Source: Pseudomonas fluorescens (GTDB lineage: Bacteria > Pseudomonadota > Gammaproteobacteria > Pseudomonadales > Pseudomonadaceae). From it: a stretch of DNA of 64,000 nt. The position numbers and the translations under genes were made by a program. The notes under the pieces are model-generated. The model ran no database searches. It had not been told where the DNA came from and was given only the letters and a program-made list of their open reading frames with translations. Positions 17,719 through 28,535 of this stretch are shown here, piece by piece. The stretch's first letter is position 1, and the number at the start of each line of letters is the position of its first letter. The stretch lies in contig NZ_CP008896.1 in assembly GCF_000730425.1 (NCBI RefSeq), forward strand, positions 558,001-622,000. Direction: 5' to 3'.

Positions 17719-19299
17719 TTAGGGCGCCGCCTTCACCTTCTCGGCAATCTTCGCATCCACCGCCGAACGAATCTGATCGATGCTGAAGCTCGCCGGTTTC
17801 TGGCTCGGAGGGTACTCGACAAAGGTTTGGAGGAACTTCGCCGATTTGGTCACGGCTACCGCAACCAGGTAGACGTTTTTCGTGCTCCAGTCGTAATACT
17901 GGTCGGAGACGATGTCGGCCCGTTCAAACGGGTCCATGCGCAAGTTGAAGATCTTCGGCACCCGCAGGCATACGAACGGTTCGCTCCACACCGGGAACCC
18001 ACCGGGAGCGCGCTGTTCGCAGTACACGGCTTTCCAGTTGCCGAAACGTGCCGAAACCAGCACCCCGTCATCATTGAAGTAGTAGAACTCGTCGCGTGCG
18101 CCCTTGGGTTGCTGGCCCGTCAGGTACGGCAGTTGGTTGAAACCGTCCAGGTGGACCTTGAAGTTGGTGCCGCCGGCGGTGGGTGCCCAGCCCTTGAGCA
18201 GCTTGTCCTTGACCTCGGCATCACCTGCAGCCGCCAGCAGGGTCGGGAACCAGTCCATGCCCGAGAACATTTCGTTGGAGACCTCGGCCGGCTTGATCTT
18301 GCCCGGCCAGCGAATCATCGCCGGCACGCGATAGGCACCTTCCCAGTTGGAGTTTTTCTCATTGCGAAACGGCGTGGTCGCCGCATCCGGCCACGAGAAC
18401 TGGTTCGGCCCGTTATCGGTGGTGTAGACCACGATGGTGTTGTCGGCGATTTTCAGGTCGTCGAGGGTTTGCAGGAGCTTGCCCACGTCACCGTCGTGCT
18501 CCAGCATGCCGTCGGCGTACTCGTTGCCGGGCATGCCGCTCTGGCCTTTCATGGATTCACGCACATGGGTGAATAAGTGCATGCGGGTGGTGTTCATCCA
18601 CACAAAGAACGGTTTGTCGGCCTCGGCCTGTTTCTTGATGAAGGCCTGGGCGGCGGCGGTGGTTTCGTCGTCGATGGTCTCCATGCGCTTGGTGGTCAAG
18701 GCGCCGGTGTCTTCGATCTTGCCGTCGGCGAAACTGTGGATCACCCCGCGCGGTGAGTTGGCCTTGACGAAGTCAGGGTCGTCCTTGGGCCAGTAGGGCC
18801 GCTCCGGTTCTTCTTCGGCATTGAGGTGGTAGAGGTTGCCGAAGAACTCGTCGAAACCATGGTTGGTCGGCAGGTATTCGTCTTTGTCACCCAAGTGGTT
18901 CTTGCCGAACTGGCCGGTGGCATAGCCCAGTGACTTGAGGGCCTGGGCGATGGTGATATCGCGTTTTTGCAGGCCCACCGATGCGCCCGGTGCGCCGACC
19001 TTCGACAAGCCAGTGCGCAACGGCGTCTGGCCAGTGATAAAGGATGAGCGCCCGGCGGTGCAACTGTTCTCGGCGTAGTAATCGGTGAACATCATGCCTT
19101 CTTTGGCGATGCGGTCGATGTTCGGGGTCTTGTAGCCCACCACGCCCATGGAATAGGCGCTGATGTTGGTTTGCCCGATGTCATCGCCGAATATCACCAG
19201 GATATTCGGTTTTTCGGCGGCCAAGGCAGTTGCCCCGGCCCCCATTACTGAAACCGCCACCAAGGCCAGTTTCGGTAGCCACTTGCGTAGGCGAGTCAT
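17719..19299 (-). CDS. Exported sulfatase of the formylglycine (Cys-type) class
   Basis: 526 residues from ATG 19299, chosen because GGAG lies eight bases upstream and a clean signal peptide follows (ending TALAAEKPN). The metal site starts with ILVIFGDDIG. The active-site signature SCTAGRSSF fits C-x-A-x-R, in which Cys is converted to formylglycine. GFDEFFGNLYH and YTTDNGPNQFSWPD are further family motifs. Such enzymes hydrolyse sulfate esters, and some members act as phosphonate or phosphate hydrolases. No formylglycine-generating enzyme gene is in the window. It follows the HAD phosphatase gene by 76 bases and is probably cotranscribed. Confidence 0.9.
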   Translation of the reverse strand: MTRLRKWLPKLALVAVSVMGAGATALAAEKPNILVIFGDDIGQTNISAYSMGVVGYKTPNIDRIAKEGMMFTDYYAENSCTAGRSSFITGQTPLRTGLSKVGAPGASVGLQKRDITIAQALKSLGYATGQFGKNHLGDKDEYLPTNHGFDEFFGNLYHLNAEEEPERPYWPKDDPDFVKANSPRGVIHSFADGKIEDTGALTTKRMETIDDETTAAAQAFIKKQAEADKPFFVWMNTTRMHLFTHVRESMKGQSGMPGNEYADGMLEHDGDVGKLLQTLDDLKIADNTIVVYTTDNGPNQFSWPDAATTPFRNEKNSNWEGAYRVPAMIRWPGKIKPAEVSNEMFSGMDWFPTLLAAAGDAEVKDKLLKGWAPTAGGTNFKVHLDGFNQLPYLTGQQPKGARDEFYYFNDDGVLVSARFGNWKAVYCEQRAPGGFPVWSEPFVCLRVPKIFNLRMDPFERADIVSDQYYDWSTKNVYLVAVAVTKSAKFLQTFVEYPPSQKPASFSIDQIRSAVDAKIAEKVKAAP

Positions 19300-19375
19300 A
19301 AGAGCTGCTCCTTTATCGGCTTGAGCCGCAGTACCTGCGACCAACGTTTATTACAGTCCATCGCGACGTCTTTTC

Positions 19376-20377
19376 TTATTGCACCTGCTGTTGCACCACC
19401 GGATCGAAAGGGTAGATACGGCGCCATTCGGCGGCCATATCCACCACCGTCCAACCCTGGGTATTTGCCTCATCCAGCGCCTTGTCCAGGCGCCCGACGG
19501 AAGATGTGCGGTCATAGGCCCACTCGCGTGCAGCGTCGGTGTGGTGCACCAGCCCCATCAAGCGCTTGCCTTTGCCGGCTGCCGTCCATTGCAGCATCGG
19601 CAAGTCGCCGTCGGAGTTGCCGAAGGCCAGGATCGGGCGCCGGCCGATGATTGCGTCGATGCTTTCCGGCTTGCCCGGGCCATCGTCGTTATGGGCCAGC
19701 TTGGCCGTGCGCAGGATGCTGGGGATGCCGTCGGTGATCTGGAACTGGGTGACGAAGGTGCTGCCGATCACCTGCTGCGGCGGCACGCCGTAGACCACTT
19801 CGGCAAAGGCGCGCATAAACGCGGTGTCGCCACCGGAGACGATGTAGGTCTTGAATTGCTGGCTGCGCAGGTAGTCGAGCATTTCCAGCATCGGCTGGTA
19901 GATCATCTCGGTATAGGGCTTGCCGGTTTTGGGATGACGGGCCTGGGTCAGCCAGGCTTTGGCGTTGGCGATAAAGGTCTCGGTACTGATGCCGGTGTGG
20001 GTGGCGCCGATGATTTGCAGCAAGCCGTCCATACCGCTCTGGGCCAAGGCCTGGTGGTCGTTTTCCAGTACCGCTTTGAACGGCTGGGTGGTTTGCCACT
20101 GCGGATGCTGGGGCGCCAGGCGTTTGATTTCGTCGAACGCAAACAGCACCTGGAAGTACGCCGGTTGCTCGGTCCACAGGGTGCCGTCGTTGTCGAACAC
20201 CGCGATGCGTTCGGCCGGCTTGACATAGTCGGTGGAGCCCTCGGTGGTCACGGCCTGGACAAATTCGATGATGTGCTTCTTGCTCGGCCCTTCGTTCCAT
20301 GAGGGCAGCGGGTCGGCGGCGAGTGCCGGGAAGGTCAGCAAGAGCAACAGGGGCAGGGCGCAGCGCAGAGACGTCAT
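19376..20377 (-). CDS. Exported HAD-superfamily phosphatase
   Basis: 333 residues. The start is ATG 20377, six bases after AAGGA and overlapping the BatD-like stop by ATGA; the much longer open frame upstream belongs to another frame. A signal peptide ([14 protein letters not shown]) is followed by HAD motif [10 protein letters not shown] (nucleophile and acid Asp), motif II YIVSGGD, and motif [16 protein letters not shown]. The cap segment lies between motifs I and II. Family members are periplasmic phosphoserine-phosphatase-like enzymes; the substrate is unknown. Its place between the VWA/BatD genes and a sulfatase suggests work on the same envelope target. Confidence 0.87.
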   Translation of the reverse strand: MTSLRCALPLLLLLTFPALAADPLPSWNEGPSKKHIIEFVQAVTTEGSTDYVKPAERIAVFDNDGTLWTEQPAYFQVLFAFDEIKRLAPQHPQWQTTQPFKAVLENDHQALAQSGMDGLLQIIGATHTGISTETFIANAKAWLTQARHPKTGKPYTEMIYQPMLEMLDYLRSQQFKTYIVSGGDTAFMRAFAEVVYGVPPQQVIGSTFVTQFQITDGIPSILRTAKLAHNDDGPGKPESIDAIIGRRPILAFGNSDGDLPMLQWTAAGKGKRLMGLVHHTDAAREWAYDRTSSVGRLDKALDEANTQGWTVVDMAAEWRRIYPFDPVVQQQVQ

Positions 20378-21429
20378 GGGAAATCCTTTTCGCGACGTGG
20401 GTTCAGTGGTTGCAAGCGTAGTTGACGCCAGACCCAACGCAATGTGCTGCGGGCGCGTCGCCACAGCGGCGGTAGCCGTGGCCACAGCACGCCGATCAGG
20501 TAGCCGGCGAGTACCAGCGCTGCCAGCGCCGCGCTCCAGGCCAGGCCGTGGCGCGACAGTTGCCAGCGGCTGTGTTGGCCGAGGTCCCTGAGGTCCTGGG
20601 CGATGGAAAAGGTCGGGTGGTAGGCAGTCCCGGCCAAGGCCTCGACGCTGATGGCCGGCAGTTGCGCCACTTGCAGGCGATGGTTGCGGCTGTCCCACCA
20701 TTTCACCTGGATCGCAGGCAGTTGGTAATGACCCGCGTGCTCGACCCGGTACACCCAACGATCCACCCGCTGCCCGCCGGTGACGGTGCCGCGCCCGTCA
20801 TCCAGGTTGCTGACCAGGGGCGATTGCGGGTAGGCCCGCAGGCCGTCAATCGCAGCCTGGGGCGGCGCGGCCAAGGACAGCGCCGGGGTATTGTCGGCTT
20901 GCAGGGTGAGGGTGCGGGTCAGGCTGTCGCCGACGTGCAAGGGGGCCGCCGAGGCGCTCAAGATTTGTGTCAGGCGCAAGGCGTCAGCCACCAGCAGGTA
21001 CTCGCCGGGAGCGAAACCGGGTGGCAGCGTGGCCTTGAAGCTCAGTGGCGCGCTGTGGACGCTCAAGGGCGCGCTGGCCTGGCCGGGTTGGGCACTGATG
21101 GCCAGGGACGGCACATTGAAGCGCTGCGCCACGCTGGGGGTAATCCGGTAGCGGTAGCGCATGCCATAGAACATCTGGCCGTCGATCACCTGGGTCAGGT
21201 GCTCGGACTCGCCGCCCGGCGCCTCCACCCGTGCGCCCGGCAATTGCAGGGCTGGCAGGTTGGCGGCGGCGGTGAACCAGGTGTCGGTGAGGACATCGAC
21301 CTGCAACTGCAGTTGCTCGCCCACCACGACCTGCGGCCCCGGCAACAACTGCACCTGGACCTTGAGTTGCGGCGCGCTGGCCCAGAGTGGCGCGCAGAAC
21401 AGCAGGCCGAGCAGGGCGTACTTATTCAT
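20374..21429 (-). CDS. BatD-like membrane protein of the MoxR/VWA operon
   Basis: 351 residues from ATG 21429 (AGGG eight bases upstream); a GTG three codons earlier is possible. A signal peptide ends near LWASAPQ. The periplasmic part has BatD-like beta-sandwich features ([33 protein letters not shown]), and one membrane helix lies near residues 290-312, followed by an Arg-rich cytoplasmic tail. The start overlaps the BatB/C stop by eight bases. Bat proteins in Bacteroides and Francisella are linked to oxygen tolerance and envelope stress. Sequence identity within the family is low, so the call rests on topology and gene order. Confidence 0.75.
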   Translation of the reverse strand: MNKYALLGLLFCAPLWASAPQLKVQVQLLPGPQVVVGEQLQLQVDVLTDTWFTAAANLPALQLPGARVEAPGGESEHLTQVIDGQMFYGMRYRYRITPSVAQRFNVPSLAISAQPGQASAPLSVHSAPLSFKATLPPGFAPGEYLLVADALRLTQILSASAAPLHVGDSLTRTLTLQADNTPALSLAAPPQAAIDGLRAYPQSPLVSNLDDGRGTVTGGQRVDRWVYRVEHAGHYQLPAIQVKWWDSRNHRLQVAQLPAISVEALAGTAYHPTFSIAQDLRDLGQHSRWQLSRHGLAWSAALAALVLAGYLIGVLWPRLPPLWRRARSTLRWVWRQLRLQPLNPRREKDFP

Positions 21430-22933
21430 GGCCGGCACCCTGGTCTTGCAGGCTGAACTTGCGCCGCAGGAAGTTGGCAGGCGAAGTGCTCAGGTTCTGC
21501 AACCACAGGGCGTCATTGCTGGCCTGTTCGGTCTGCACGGCCTTGGTCTGGCCCTTGCCGGGAGTCTTGTCGAACTTGATCGCGTCAGGCTTGACCTCGG
21601 GGGCGTTGTCGGCTGCGCCTTCGGTGTCTTTTTTCAGGGCCATGGCCAGGGCCAGGTTGGCGCTCGCTTCGGCAAAGTGAGGCTGGTGCTGCAAGGCTTG
21701 CTGGTAGGCGCTGATGGCCTGGTCGAACTGGAAGCGGCGCACGTAGATGTTGCCCAGATAAAACGCGGCCTGCGCCGTGTCGAGCTGAGCGAAGGTGGCC
21801 AGGGCCAGGTCATAGTCGGCGGCGTTATAGGCGGCGATGCCTTTCCAGTAGGGGTCGACAAACAGCTGGGCGGCGGCGGGATAGTGATGGTGCTCAAAGG
21901 CCCAGCGCCCCTGTTGATCGGCGCTAAGGAACGCGTCGGCCAGGGCATTGGCCTGGGCCGGCGGCGTCGGCAGGAACAGGCCCACCAGCAACACGCCAGC
22001 CCAGTTCAGGCTCCAGCCACGACGGATGCACAGCAACGCCAGCAGTAACAACGGCCAGCACAGCCAGTAGCCGGCGTCTTTCCATTGCAGGGCGCGCTGT
22101 TGTTCATCGGCATTCTGAAAGTGCTGTTGGGCGTGCAGTTCTACCCAGTCCAGGTCGTCGTCATTGAGGGTCAGGCTCCCCAGCGGTGCGTCGGTGGCGG
22201 CGGCCAGTTGCCGCAGGGCCGGGGCGTCGAAACTGCCGGGGTTGCTGCCGACGGCCAGTACCAGCACTTGCAGCGGGCTGTCGCTCAACAATGCCTTGAG
22301 CTGGGGCAGTTGGGCCAGATCTGCGCCGTCGCTGACCAGTAGCAGGCTGCCGGGGGCTTTTTCTGCCGCCAGCAGGCGCTTGGCTTGCACGATAACGGCG
22401 GCCACGTCCTTGCCTGGCCGGGTGAGCAAGTCGCTGCTCAAGGCCTGGATAAAACTGTCCAGCAGCGCCGGATCGTCAGTGGGCGGCAACACCAGGTGCG
22501 CACTGCCGGCGTAGACGATCAGTGCAGTGCGTGCGCCGCTGCGACGTGCAATCAGGTCATGCAACTTGTGCTTGGCCGCTTCCAGGCGGGTGGGCGGCAC
22601 ATCAAGGGCGTCCATGGACGGCGAGAGGTCGAGGGCAATGATCAAGGGCGCACGGTTCTCCAGGAAGCCCGGTCGGTCCTGTTCCCAGGTCGGTCCGGCA
22701 GCGGCGAGGGCGCCGAGCACCAACAGCGCGCTGGCCAGGTGCACGGGCCGCAGGCGATGGGGGTCGCTGGGCGTGAGCAACAGGTGCGGCAACAGATGGG
22801 GGGCGATATTGCCGCGCAGGCGTCGTTGCAGGTCGCGGCTACGGCGCCAGAGCAAGGGCAGCAGCACGCCGACCAGCGCCAGCAATAGCCAGGCCGGGCG
22901 CAACACGTGCAGGTCATTGAGGTTGAACGCCAT
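21422..22933 (-). CDS. BatB/BatC-like fusion: membrane VWA domain plus TPR domain
   Basis: 503 residues. Two membrane helices near the N-terminus (about 12-30 and 65-80) precede a von Willebrand factor A domain with the metal-site motif DLSPS at 102-106. A third helical region lies near 290-330, and a periplasmic TPR segment (about 350-425: [41 protein letters not shown]) follows. In other bacteria batB and batC are separate; here they are joined. The gene overlaps batA by 20 bases and the BatD gene by eight. VWA proteins of these operons act with the MoxR ATPase as metal-dependent binding or insertion factors. Confidence 0.83.
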   Translation of the reverse strand: MAFNLNDLHVLRPAWLLLALVGVLLPLLWRRSRDLQRRLRGNIAPHLLPHLLLTPSDPHRLRPVHLASALLVLGALAAAGPTWEQDRPGFLENRAPLIIALDLSPSMDALDVPPTRLEAAKHKLHDLIARRSGARTALIVYAGSAHLVLPPTDDPALLDSFIQALSSDLLTRPGKDVAAVIVQAKRLLAAEKAPGSLLLVSDGADLAQLPQLKALLSDSPLQVLVLAVGSNPGSFDAPALRQLAAATDAPLGSLTLNDDDLDWVELHAQQHFQNADEQQRALQWKDAGYWLCWPLLLLALLCIRRGWSLNWAGVLLVGLFLPTPPAQANALADAFLSADQQGRWAFEHHHYPAAAQLFVDPYWKGIAAYNAADYDLALATFAQLDTAQAAFYLGNIYVRRFQFDQAISAYQQALQHQPHFAEASANLALAMALKKDTEGAADNAPEVKPDAIKFDKTPGKGQTKAVQTEQASNDALWLQNLSTSPANFLRRKFSLQDQGAGHE

Positions 22934-23915
22934 CAGCGGCCTCCCGTCTTGGGCGGTGTGGCCATGCCGCCGCGAGCAGGTGATACAGCGCCAACAGGCT
23001 CAGGGCTGCGGCCAGCGGCAGCCAGAACAGATCGCGCTTGGGCTGGTGGCTGAGGGTTTTGACTTGATGGGGGGTGAGTCGGTCCAGGGTGGCGTAGACC
23101 TGGTCCAGGGTGTCTGTGTTTTCAGCACGCAAGTAACGCCCGCCCGTGGCCTGGGCAATCTGCTGCAAGGCACTGAGGTTGACCTTGTCTTCGCCCGACG
23201 CGCTGGGGTCGCCAATGCCGATGGTATGGATCACCACGCCTCTGGCCGCTGCCATGCTGGCCGCGTGGTCGGGGGTGATGGCGCTGCTGGTGTCGTTGCC
23301 GTCGGTGAGCAGGATCAGCACTTTTTCCTGTTCGTGGGCGGCGTCCAGCAGTTTCAGGCTCAGGCCGATGGCATCGCCAATGGCGGTATTGGGCCCGGCC
23401 ATGCCGATGCCGCTGTCATCGAGCAGCAGCGCCAGGCTGGCATGGTCCAGGGTCAGTGGCGCCTGGGGGTAGGCGCCGCTGCCGAACAGGATCAGGCCCA
23501 GGCGGTCATCCTTGCGGCGCTGGATAAACCCATGCACCACCTGCTTGACCGCGGTCAGGCGGTCGATTTTCTGGCCGCTGGCGTCAGTGAAGTCCTGGGT
23601 CTGCATGGACTGGGAGATATCGATGGCGAGCATCAGGTCACGCACCGGCTGTTGGCGTTCGATGGGTTTTTCCACCCACACCGGACGGGCGATGGCCAGC
23701 ACCAGCAAGCCCCACACCAGCAGATTGAGCAGCAACTGCGCGCGATTGTTCTGGCTGCCACTGGCCGCAGGCTGCTGCCCCACTGCGCGACTCATGCCAG
23801 CAAAAAACGGCACACGCACGGCGCTACGGGCCTCGCGGTAGTCGGGCAGGTAACGCCAGGCCAGCCAGGGTAACGGCAGCAGGAGTAACAACCAGGGGTA
23901 GTCAAGCTGCCACAT
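22914..23915 (-). CDS. BatA-like membrane VWA protein
   Basis: 333 residues from ATG 23915. The N-terminal helix (LDYPWLLLLLPLPWLAW) and a second at about 60-78 flank a cytoplasmic Arg-rich loop. The VWA domain carries the complete MIDAS core DISQS (99-103), with TAIGDAIG and LLTDGNDT as the later metal ligands. A C-terminal helix (LFWLPLAAALSLLALYHLLA) returns to the membrane. It overlaps DUF4381 by 14 bases and BatB/C by 20. This is the standard BatA position, after MoxR, DUF58 and DUF4381. Confidence 0.86.
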   Translation of the reverse strand: MWQLDYPWLLLLLPLPWLAWRYLPDYREARSAVRVPFFAGMSRAVGQQPAASGSQNNRAQLLLNLLVWGLLVLAIARPVWVEKPIERQQPVRDLMLAIDISQSMQTQDFTDASGQKIDRLTAVKQVVHGFIQRRKDDRLGLILFGSGAYPQAPLTLDHASLALLLDDSGIGMAGPNTAIGDAIGLSLKLLDAAHEQEKVLILLTDGNDTSSAITPDHAASMAAARGVVIHTIGIGDPSASGEDKVNLSALQQIAQATGGRYLRAENTDTLDQVYATLDRLTPHQVKTLSHQPKRDLFWLPLAAALSLLALYHLLAAAWPHRPRREAADGVQPQ

Positions 23916-24372
23916 GGTGACCCTCCACCCAGGATCGGCACTGGGCCAGTAGCCATGTGCGTTGTTCCGGCGAAAGGGCGTCGGCCGGGGCGTAAGCCAG
24001 CTCGGCCAGTTGCCGGCTGAGGTCTGCCGGCACGGGAGCGCCGGCATGACGTTGCAGGAAAGCTTGCCACTGGGCGCCACTCAAGGTCGGGATGTGTTGT
24101 CGTTCCGCGGGCGCCAGGGGCATCGACAGCGCCACGCGCTTGAGCAGCACCGGCAACTCGCGCATATCCTCCAGGGCGTCCAGTCGCGCCAGGGCTTCAC
24201 GGCGATAGGCATTGCGCCGCCATTTCAACCAGGACCGTGCCGCCCACACCAGCAGGACCAGGATCAGCAGCCCCAGCAGGGCCCACCAGCCCCAGGTCTG
24301 TGGCCAATAGCTGACGGGCGCAGGCAAGCCCAGCTCTTGCAGCTGTTCGATGCTCGGCACCTGGCTGTTCAA
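23902..24372 (-). CDS. DUF4381 single-pass membrane protein
   Basis: 156 residues. The start is a TTG that overlaps the DUF58 stop by TTGA. One membrane helix (WWALLGLLILVLLVWAA, about residues 28-45) is followed by a cytoplasmic helical domain with the family pattern YRREALARLD and LSGAQWQAFL. DUF4381 is found almost only between DUF58 and VWA genes in proteobacterial MoxR operons. Its role is unknown; a scaffold for the VWA proteins is a reasonable guess. Confidence 0.84.
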   Translation of the reverse strand: MNSQVPSIEQLQELGLPAPVSYWPQTWGWWALLGLLILVLLVWAARSWLKWRRNAYRREALARLDALEDMRELPVLLKRVALSMPLAPAERQHIPTLSGAQWQAFLQRHAGAPVPADLSRQLAELAYAPADALSPEQRTWLLAQCRSWVEGHHVAA

Positions 24373-25288
24373 CGACGCCTGCCCAGTTCGTCACACAATT
24401 GATCGGCGGCGGGCAGTGCGGTGCTGAACATCAGCAACGGCACCTGGCTGCGGCGCAACAGGCTGGCGACATCCTTCAGGCGCCCGCCCAGAAAATCTCC
24501 CAAGGGCTGGCGCACCTGCTGTTTTTGCACCGCCAGTTCCACTTGCAGCTGGCCCTGGGTCACGCGCAATTGGCCGGTTCTGGGCACGTTGAGGGCCAGT
24601 GGATCGTAGACTTGCAGCGCGATCACATCGTTGTGGGCCGACAGTTGCCGCAGCCGTTGCAAGGTGCCTGGCCCGGCGCCGGCAAAGTCGCTGACGATGC
24701 AGATCAAATGGTCATGCCCGGCCAGGGCCAGGCACTGCTGCAAGACCTTGTCCAGTTGCCCATCGCCTTCATGGTCGGGATTGTTGGCGTTGAGCGCCTG
24801 GTTATGCTGCACGATGCGGCTGCACAGGGCCTCGACCCGTTTGCGACTGCGCAGCGGGGCCACGACGTCGATGCGCTCATCGTTGAAGACCACGCCGCCA
24901 ACCCGGTCGCCCGCGTTGAACACTATCCAGGCGGCCAATGCACCGAGTTCAGCGGCAACCGCCGATTTGAAGCTGCGCACCGAGCCAAAGAACATTGACA
25001 TGCGTTGGTCGACCACGATCAAGGCCGGGCGGTCGCGCTCTTCGGTAAAGGCGCGCACCACCGGCTTGCCGGTGCGCAGGGAGGCGCGCCAGTCCAGGTG
25101 GCGCAGGTCGTCACCGGGTTGGTAGCGCCGCAGTTCGTCGAAGTTCAGGCCGCGCCCACGCAGCCGTGAGGCGTGGTTACCCGCCAGGATGCTGCCCTGG
25201 GGTTGGCGGGCAATAAAGCTCAGGCCCCGGGCCTGGAATTGCAGGGCCATCAGTTGCCCGAGGGACACGTAAACCTGGCCGTCAGCGT

Positions 25289-25292
<4 letters not shown>
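24369..25292 (-). CDS. DUF58 protein (VWA-like MoxR partner)
   Basis: 307 residues with no signal or clear membrane helix. It contains the family signature FDELRRYQPGDDLRHLDWRAS at about 51-70 (given in part), then FTEERDRPALIVVDQRMSMFFG, the degenerate VWA-like metal region. DUF58 proteins are encoded directly after MoxR AAA+ ATPases and are thought to be their adaptor or substrate. ATGA overlap with moxR upstream and TTGA overlap with the DUF4381 gene downstream show tight coupling. Confidence 0.9.
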
Positions 25293-26263
<971 letters not shown>

Positions 26264-26287
26264 CACAATCGTCCTTGAAACGTTGGA

Positions 26288-26830
26288 TCACCAGGGGGCG
26301 GCGACCACGATGTATTGCACGCTACTGCCGACGTAATGGGGCTGGTACCAGGTCGGCCCGCAATGCTGGTAGGCCACGCCATTGGCGATGACCGACACAC
26401 AGTCCACCGGCACACTGTTGACCCGTGTGCCGATGGCCAGGACTGTCGCGGTCGTGGCACCGATCACGGCGGCCGTGGCCCATGGGTGATACCAGTCATC
26501 CGGCGGTGGAGGTGGAGGCGGCGGTGGTGGCATCGGGTAGGGATGCGGCCCGGGATAAGGCTGCGGATGTGGACCGGGCGGTGGCAGCGGATGGGGCGGT
26601 GGCCCTGGATACGGATGGGGCCCCGGCTGCGGGTGTGGCTCGGGATGCGGCGGGATTGGCCGGGGCGCCGGCATGGGGTGGGGCGGCGGGGGATGGAAAC
26701 CGCCACCGCCATGGGGCACCACAAAGGTCCGGGCGCCGCCGCCGCCGCGTATCTGCCAGGCCTGGGCGGCCAGCGGATCGAGCAGGCTCAGCAGCAAACT
26801 GGCGGTGAGCAGCGTCGCCGTGGGCTTCAT
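26288..26830 (-). CDS. Exported proline/histidine-rich low-complexity protein
   Basis: 180 residues with a signal peptide (LLTASLLLSLLDPLAAQA). Residues about 38-112 are almost only Pro, His, Gly and Tyr in PHP, PHPYPGP and PHPQP units, ending in a run of ten prolines. A short hydrophobic segment (ATAAVIGATTATVLAIG) follows, then a conserved C-terminal module with two cysteines (VDCVSVIANGVAYQHCGPTWYQP) that may form a disulfide. His-Pro repeats could bind metal ions or act as an extended envelope spacer. The start overlaps the DUF2092 stop by ATGA. Similar C-terminal modules occur in other Pseudomonas hypothetical exported proteins. Confidence 0.8.
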   Translation of the reverse strand: MKPTATLLTASLLLSLLDPLAAQAWQIRGGGGARTFVVPHGGGGFHPPPPHPMPAPRPIPPHPEPHPQPGPHPYPGPPPHPLPPPGPHPQPYPGPHPYPMPPPPPPPPPPDDWYHPWATAAVIGATTATVLAIGTRVNSVPVDCVSVIANGVAYQHCGPTWYQPHYVGSSVQYIVVAAPW

Positions 26831-27567
26831 GGCAGGGCTCCTGCGGGGGCCAGGGGGATTGCCCGGGCACCGGCCGGCGGGGTGAACTCAAAATCACGAT
26901 CGACGCTTGGGGCATCCAGTTGCCAGCGGTAATCGACACTGTGGCGTGGCCGTTCGGCGCTGTCGCGGCGGCTGATGACGAGGCGGCAAGGCAACGGTTG
27001 CGAGCCCTGGCGAATCCACAGTTGCCAGTCGATCTCCGGCTGGCGGAAGGCGTAGTGGTCGCATACCTGGCCGTCGAGGGTCTGGCTGTCGATCCACAGG
27101 GCATCGCTCAGGCCTGCGGCCTTGGCGGTGCTGGCGTCCCAGCGGAACAGGTCGGCCAGGGGCAGTTCGATGCCGTAGCGCTCGTTCAATTGCGCGAGCA
27201 GGCTGGCGATATCCGTGGGAGCGGCCTGTTCGGTGAAGTAGCCGCTGCGACTGTCGTACAGGGTAAAGCGCTGGCCGTTGTAGAACAGGCTGCGGCGCTG
27301 GCCATTGCGTTCGACCTGGACCCGCAGTTTGTCGGGACGCCTGGCCTGCAAGTGGGTCTGGTGCTGGAACTCGATGACCTGGCCGTTTTCCAGCACCTGG
27401 TCGGTGCGGCTGTCGGTGTCGAGCCGCAACTGCTGCAAACCGCGCAGGTAGCTGCCCATCTGCTCCAGGGCGGTCACGGCCCTGGGCTCCAGTTCGCCGC
27501 CCACGGCACCGCCGCTGACGATCAGCAAGCCAAGGAGTAACCCGCGTATGCGATAAAAACCCAACAT
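26827..27567 (-). CDS. Exported DUF2092 protein (LolA-like fold predicted)
   Basis: 246 residues from ATG 27567, chosen because GAGG lies six bases upstream and a signal peptide follows (LLLGLLIVSGGAVGG). An upstream GTG at 27591 overlapping the previous stop is an alternative. The mature protein has the DUF2092 pattern: LEQMGSYLRGL, RRPDKLRVQVERNGQRRSLFYNG, FTLYD, then IGIELPLADLF-like and ALWIDSQTLDGQVCDHYAF segments, and a terminal FEFTPPAGA. The family is thought to be a periplasmic lipid- or ligand-binding barrel. It sits between an outer-membrane barrel gene and the Pro/His-rich gene in one transcription unit. Confidence 0.83.
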   Translation of the reverse strand: MLGFYRIRGLLLGLLIVSGGAVGGELEPRAVTALEQMGSYLRGLQQLRLDTDSRTDQVLENGQVIEFQHQTHLQARRPDKLRVQVERNGQRRSLFYNGQRFTLYDSRSGYFTEQAAPTDIASLLAQLNERYGIELPLADLFRWDASTAKAAGLSDALWIDSQTLDGQVCDHYAFRQPEIDWQLWIRQGSQPLPCRLVISRRDSAERPRHSVDYRWQLDAPSVDRDFEFTPPAGARAIPLAPAGALP

Positions 27568-27587
27568 GGCGTACCTCGCGGGTGGGG

Positions 27588-28493
27588 TCACCAGACGTAT
27601 TGCATGCGCAAGGTCCAGGTGTTCACGTCCGGTGAACCGCGTCGCTCGGCAATCGTGTCGGAATAGGCCAGCAGCCCGCCAAACTGCGGTGTGAGCATAA
27701 AGCCGAGGCTGGCGCCCAACAGGCCGTTTTCCTGCTTGTTGTCCTGCCAGACGCCGTCGATCTTGCTTTCACCGCCCCGACTGTAGGTGGCATCCAGCGA
27801 AGCCCAGAGGGCGCGGTTGAGGGTGTAGCTGTAGTGGCCCTCGATGGCGTACAGCGGCTTTTGTTCCAGCTTGCTGTTGCCGTGGTACTCGTCATTGTCG
27901 CCAAACAGCGAGACCCAGGTATTGATTTCCAGCCAGGTTGGGCCAAACGGCGTGCCGAAACCCAGTTCCGGCTTGACCACCCAGCGGTTGGCGCCGATGT
28001 TGATCACGCGGTCCTTGTCATAGTCGCCGGTAGGCACGGTGAGCCACAGCGCGCCGGTGAGAAAGGTCTCGGGTTTCCAACTGGCGAACTCCTCGGCGGT
28101 CAGTGCCGGGCCGCCGAAGATGTTATGCGCGAACACCACCTGGGCATCGCCCATGCCGCCGTTGTGCTTGGTGCCATCGAAAAAGCGCGCGTTATCGAAG
28201 GAGGCCGATACATCGGCGTAGGGCTGGATAAGCTGGAGGGCGCTGTTGCGCCCGTCGATGCCGAATGAGCGGGCGTAGCGCAACAGGTACACGTCGGCGT
28301 TGAGCGACAGCCCATCGATGGGCAGCGTGGTGTCGATGGGCGTGTTGGTATCGACCCGGTTGTAGTACCCGAACAGCATGTTCAGGTCGGTGGGCGTGTT
28401 TTGCCAATCCCTGGCGTTGTCGGCAAGACTCATCCCCGGCATCAGCGCCAGCGTGGCGGTAGCGAATGCACTCAATTGACTGCGTGAAACCAT
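27588..28493 (-). CDS. Outer-membrane barrel of the phenol_MetA_deg/transporter family
   Basis: 301 residues with a signal peptide (ending MSLADNARDW). The mature part begins with NTPTDLNMLFGYYNRVDTN and contains long amphipathic strands; it ends with the aromatic residue pattern WTLRMQYVW, typical of a final outer-membrane strand recognised by BamA. The glycine-rich GGMGDAQV motif is shared with the MetA-pathway phenol degradation transporter family (PF13557 type). Such proteins form small channels for hydrophobic compounds. It is the second barrel of the block, 42 bases before the DUF1254 gene end. Confidence 0.8.
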   Translation of the reverse strand: MVSRSQLSAFATATLALMPGMSLADNARDWQNTPTDLNMLFGYYNRVDTNTPIDTTLPIDGLSLNADVYLLRYARSFGIDGRNSALQLIQPYADVSASFDNARFFDGTKHNGGMGDAQVVFAHNIFGGPALTAEEFASWKPETFLTGALWLTVPTGDYDKDRVINIGANRWVVKPELGFGTPFGPTWLEINTWVSLFGDNDEYHGNSKLEQKPLYAIEGHYSYTLNRALWASLDATYSRGGESKIDGVWQDNKQENGLLGASLGFMLTPQFGGLLAYSDTIAERRGSPDVNTWTLRMQYVW

Positions 28494-28535
28494 GGCTCTA
28501 CTCCTTGTTTGCCCGATGTCAGGGGATCTGGTCGG

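Noticed and set aside
20378..20758. N-terminal extension of the HAD phosphatase reading frame
   Set aside because: The extension lies over the BatD gene in another frame, is Arg/Pro/Gly-rich, and would hide a good signal peptide and ribosome binding site at 20377.
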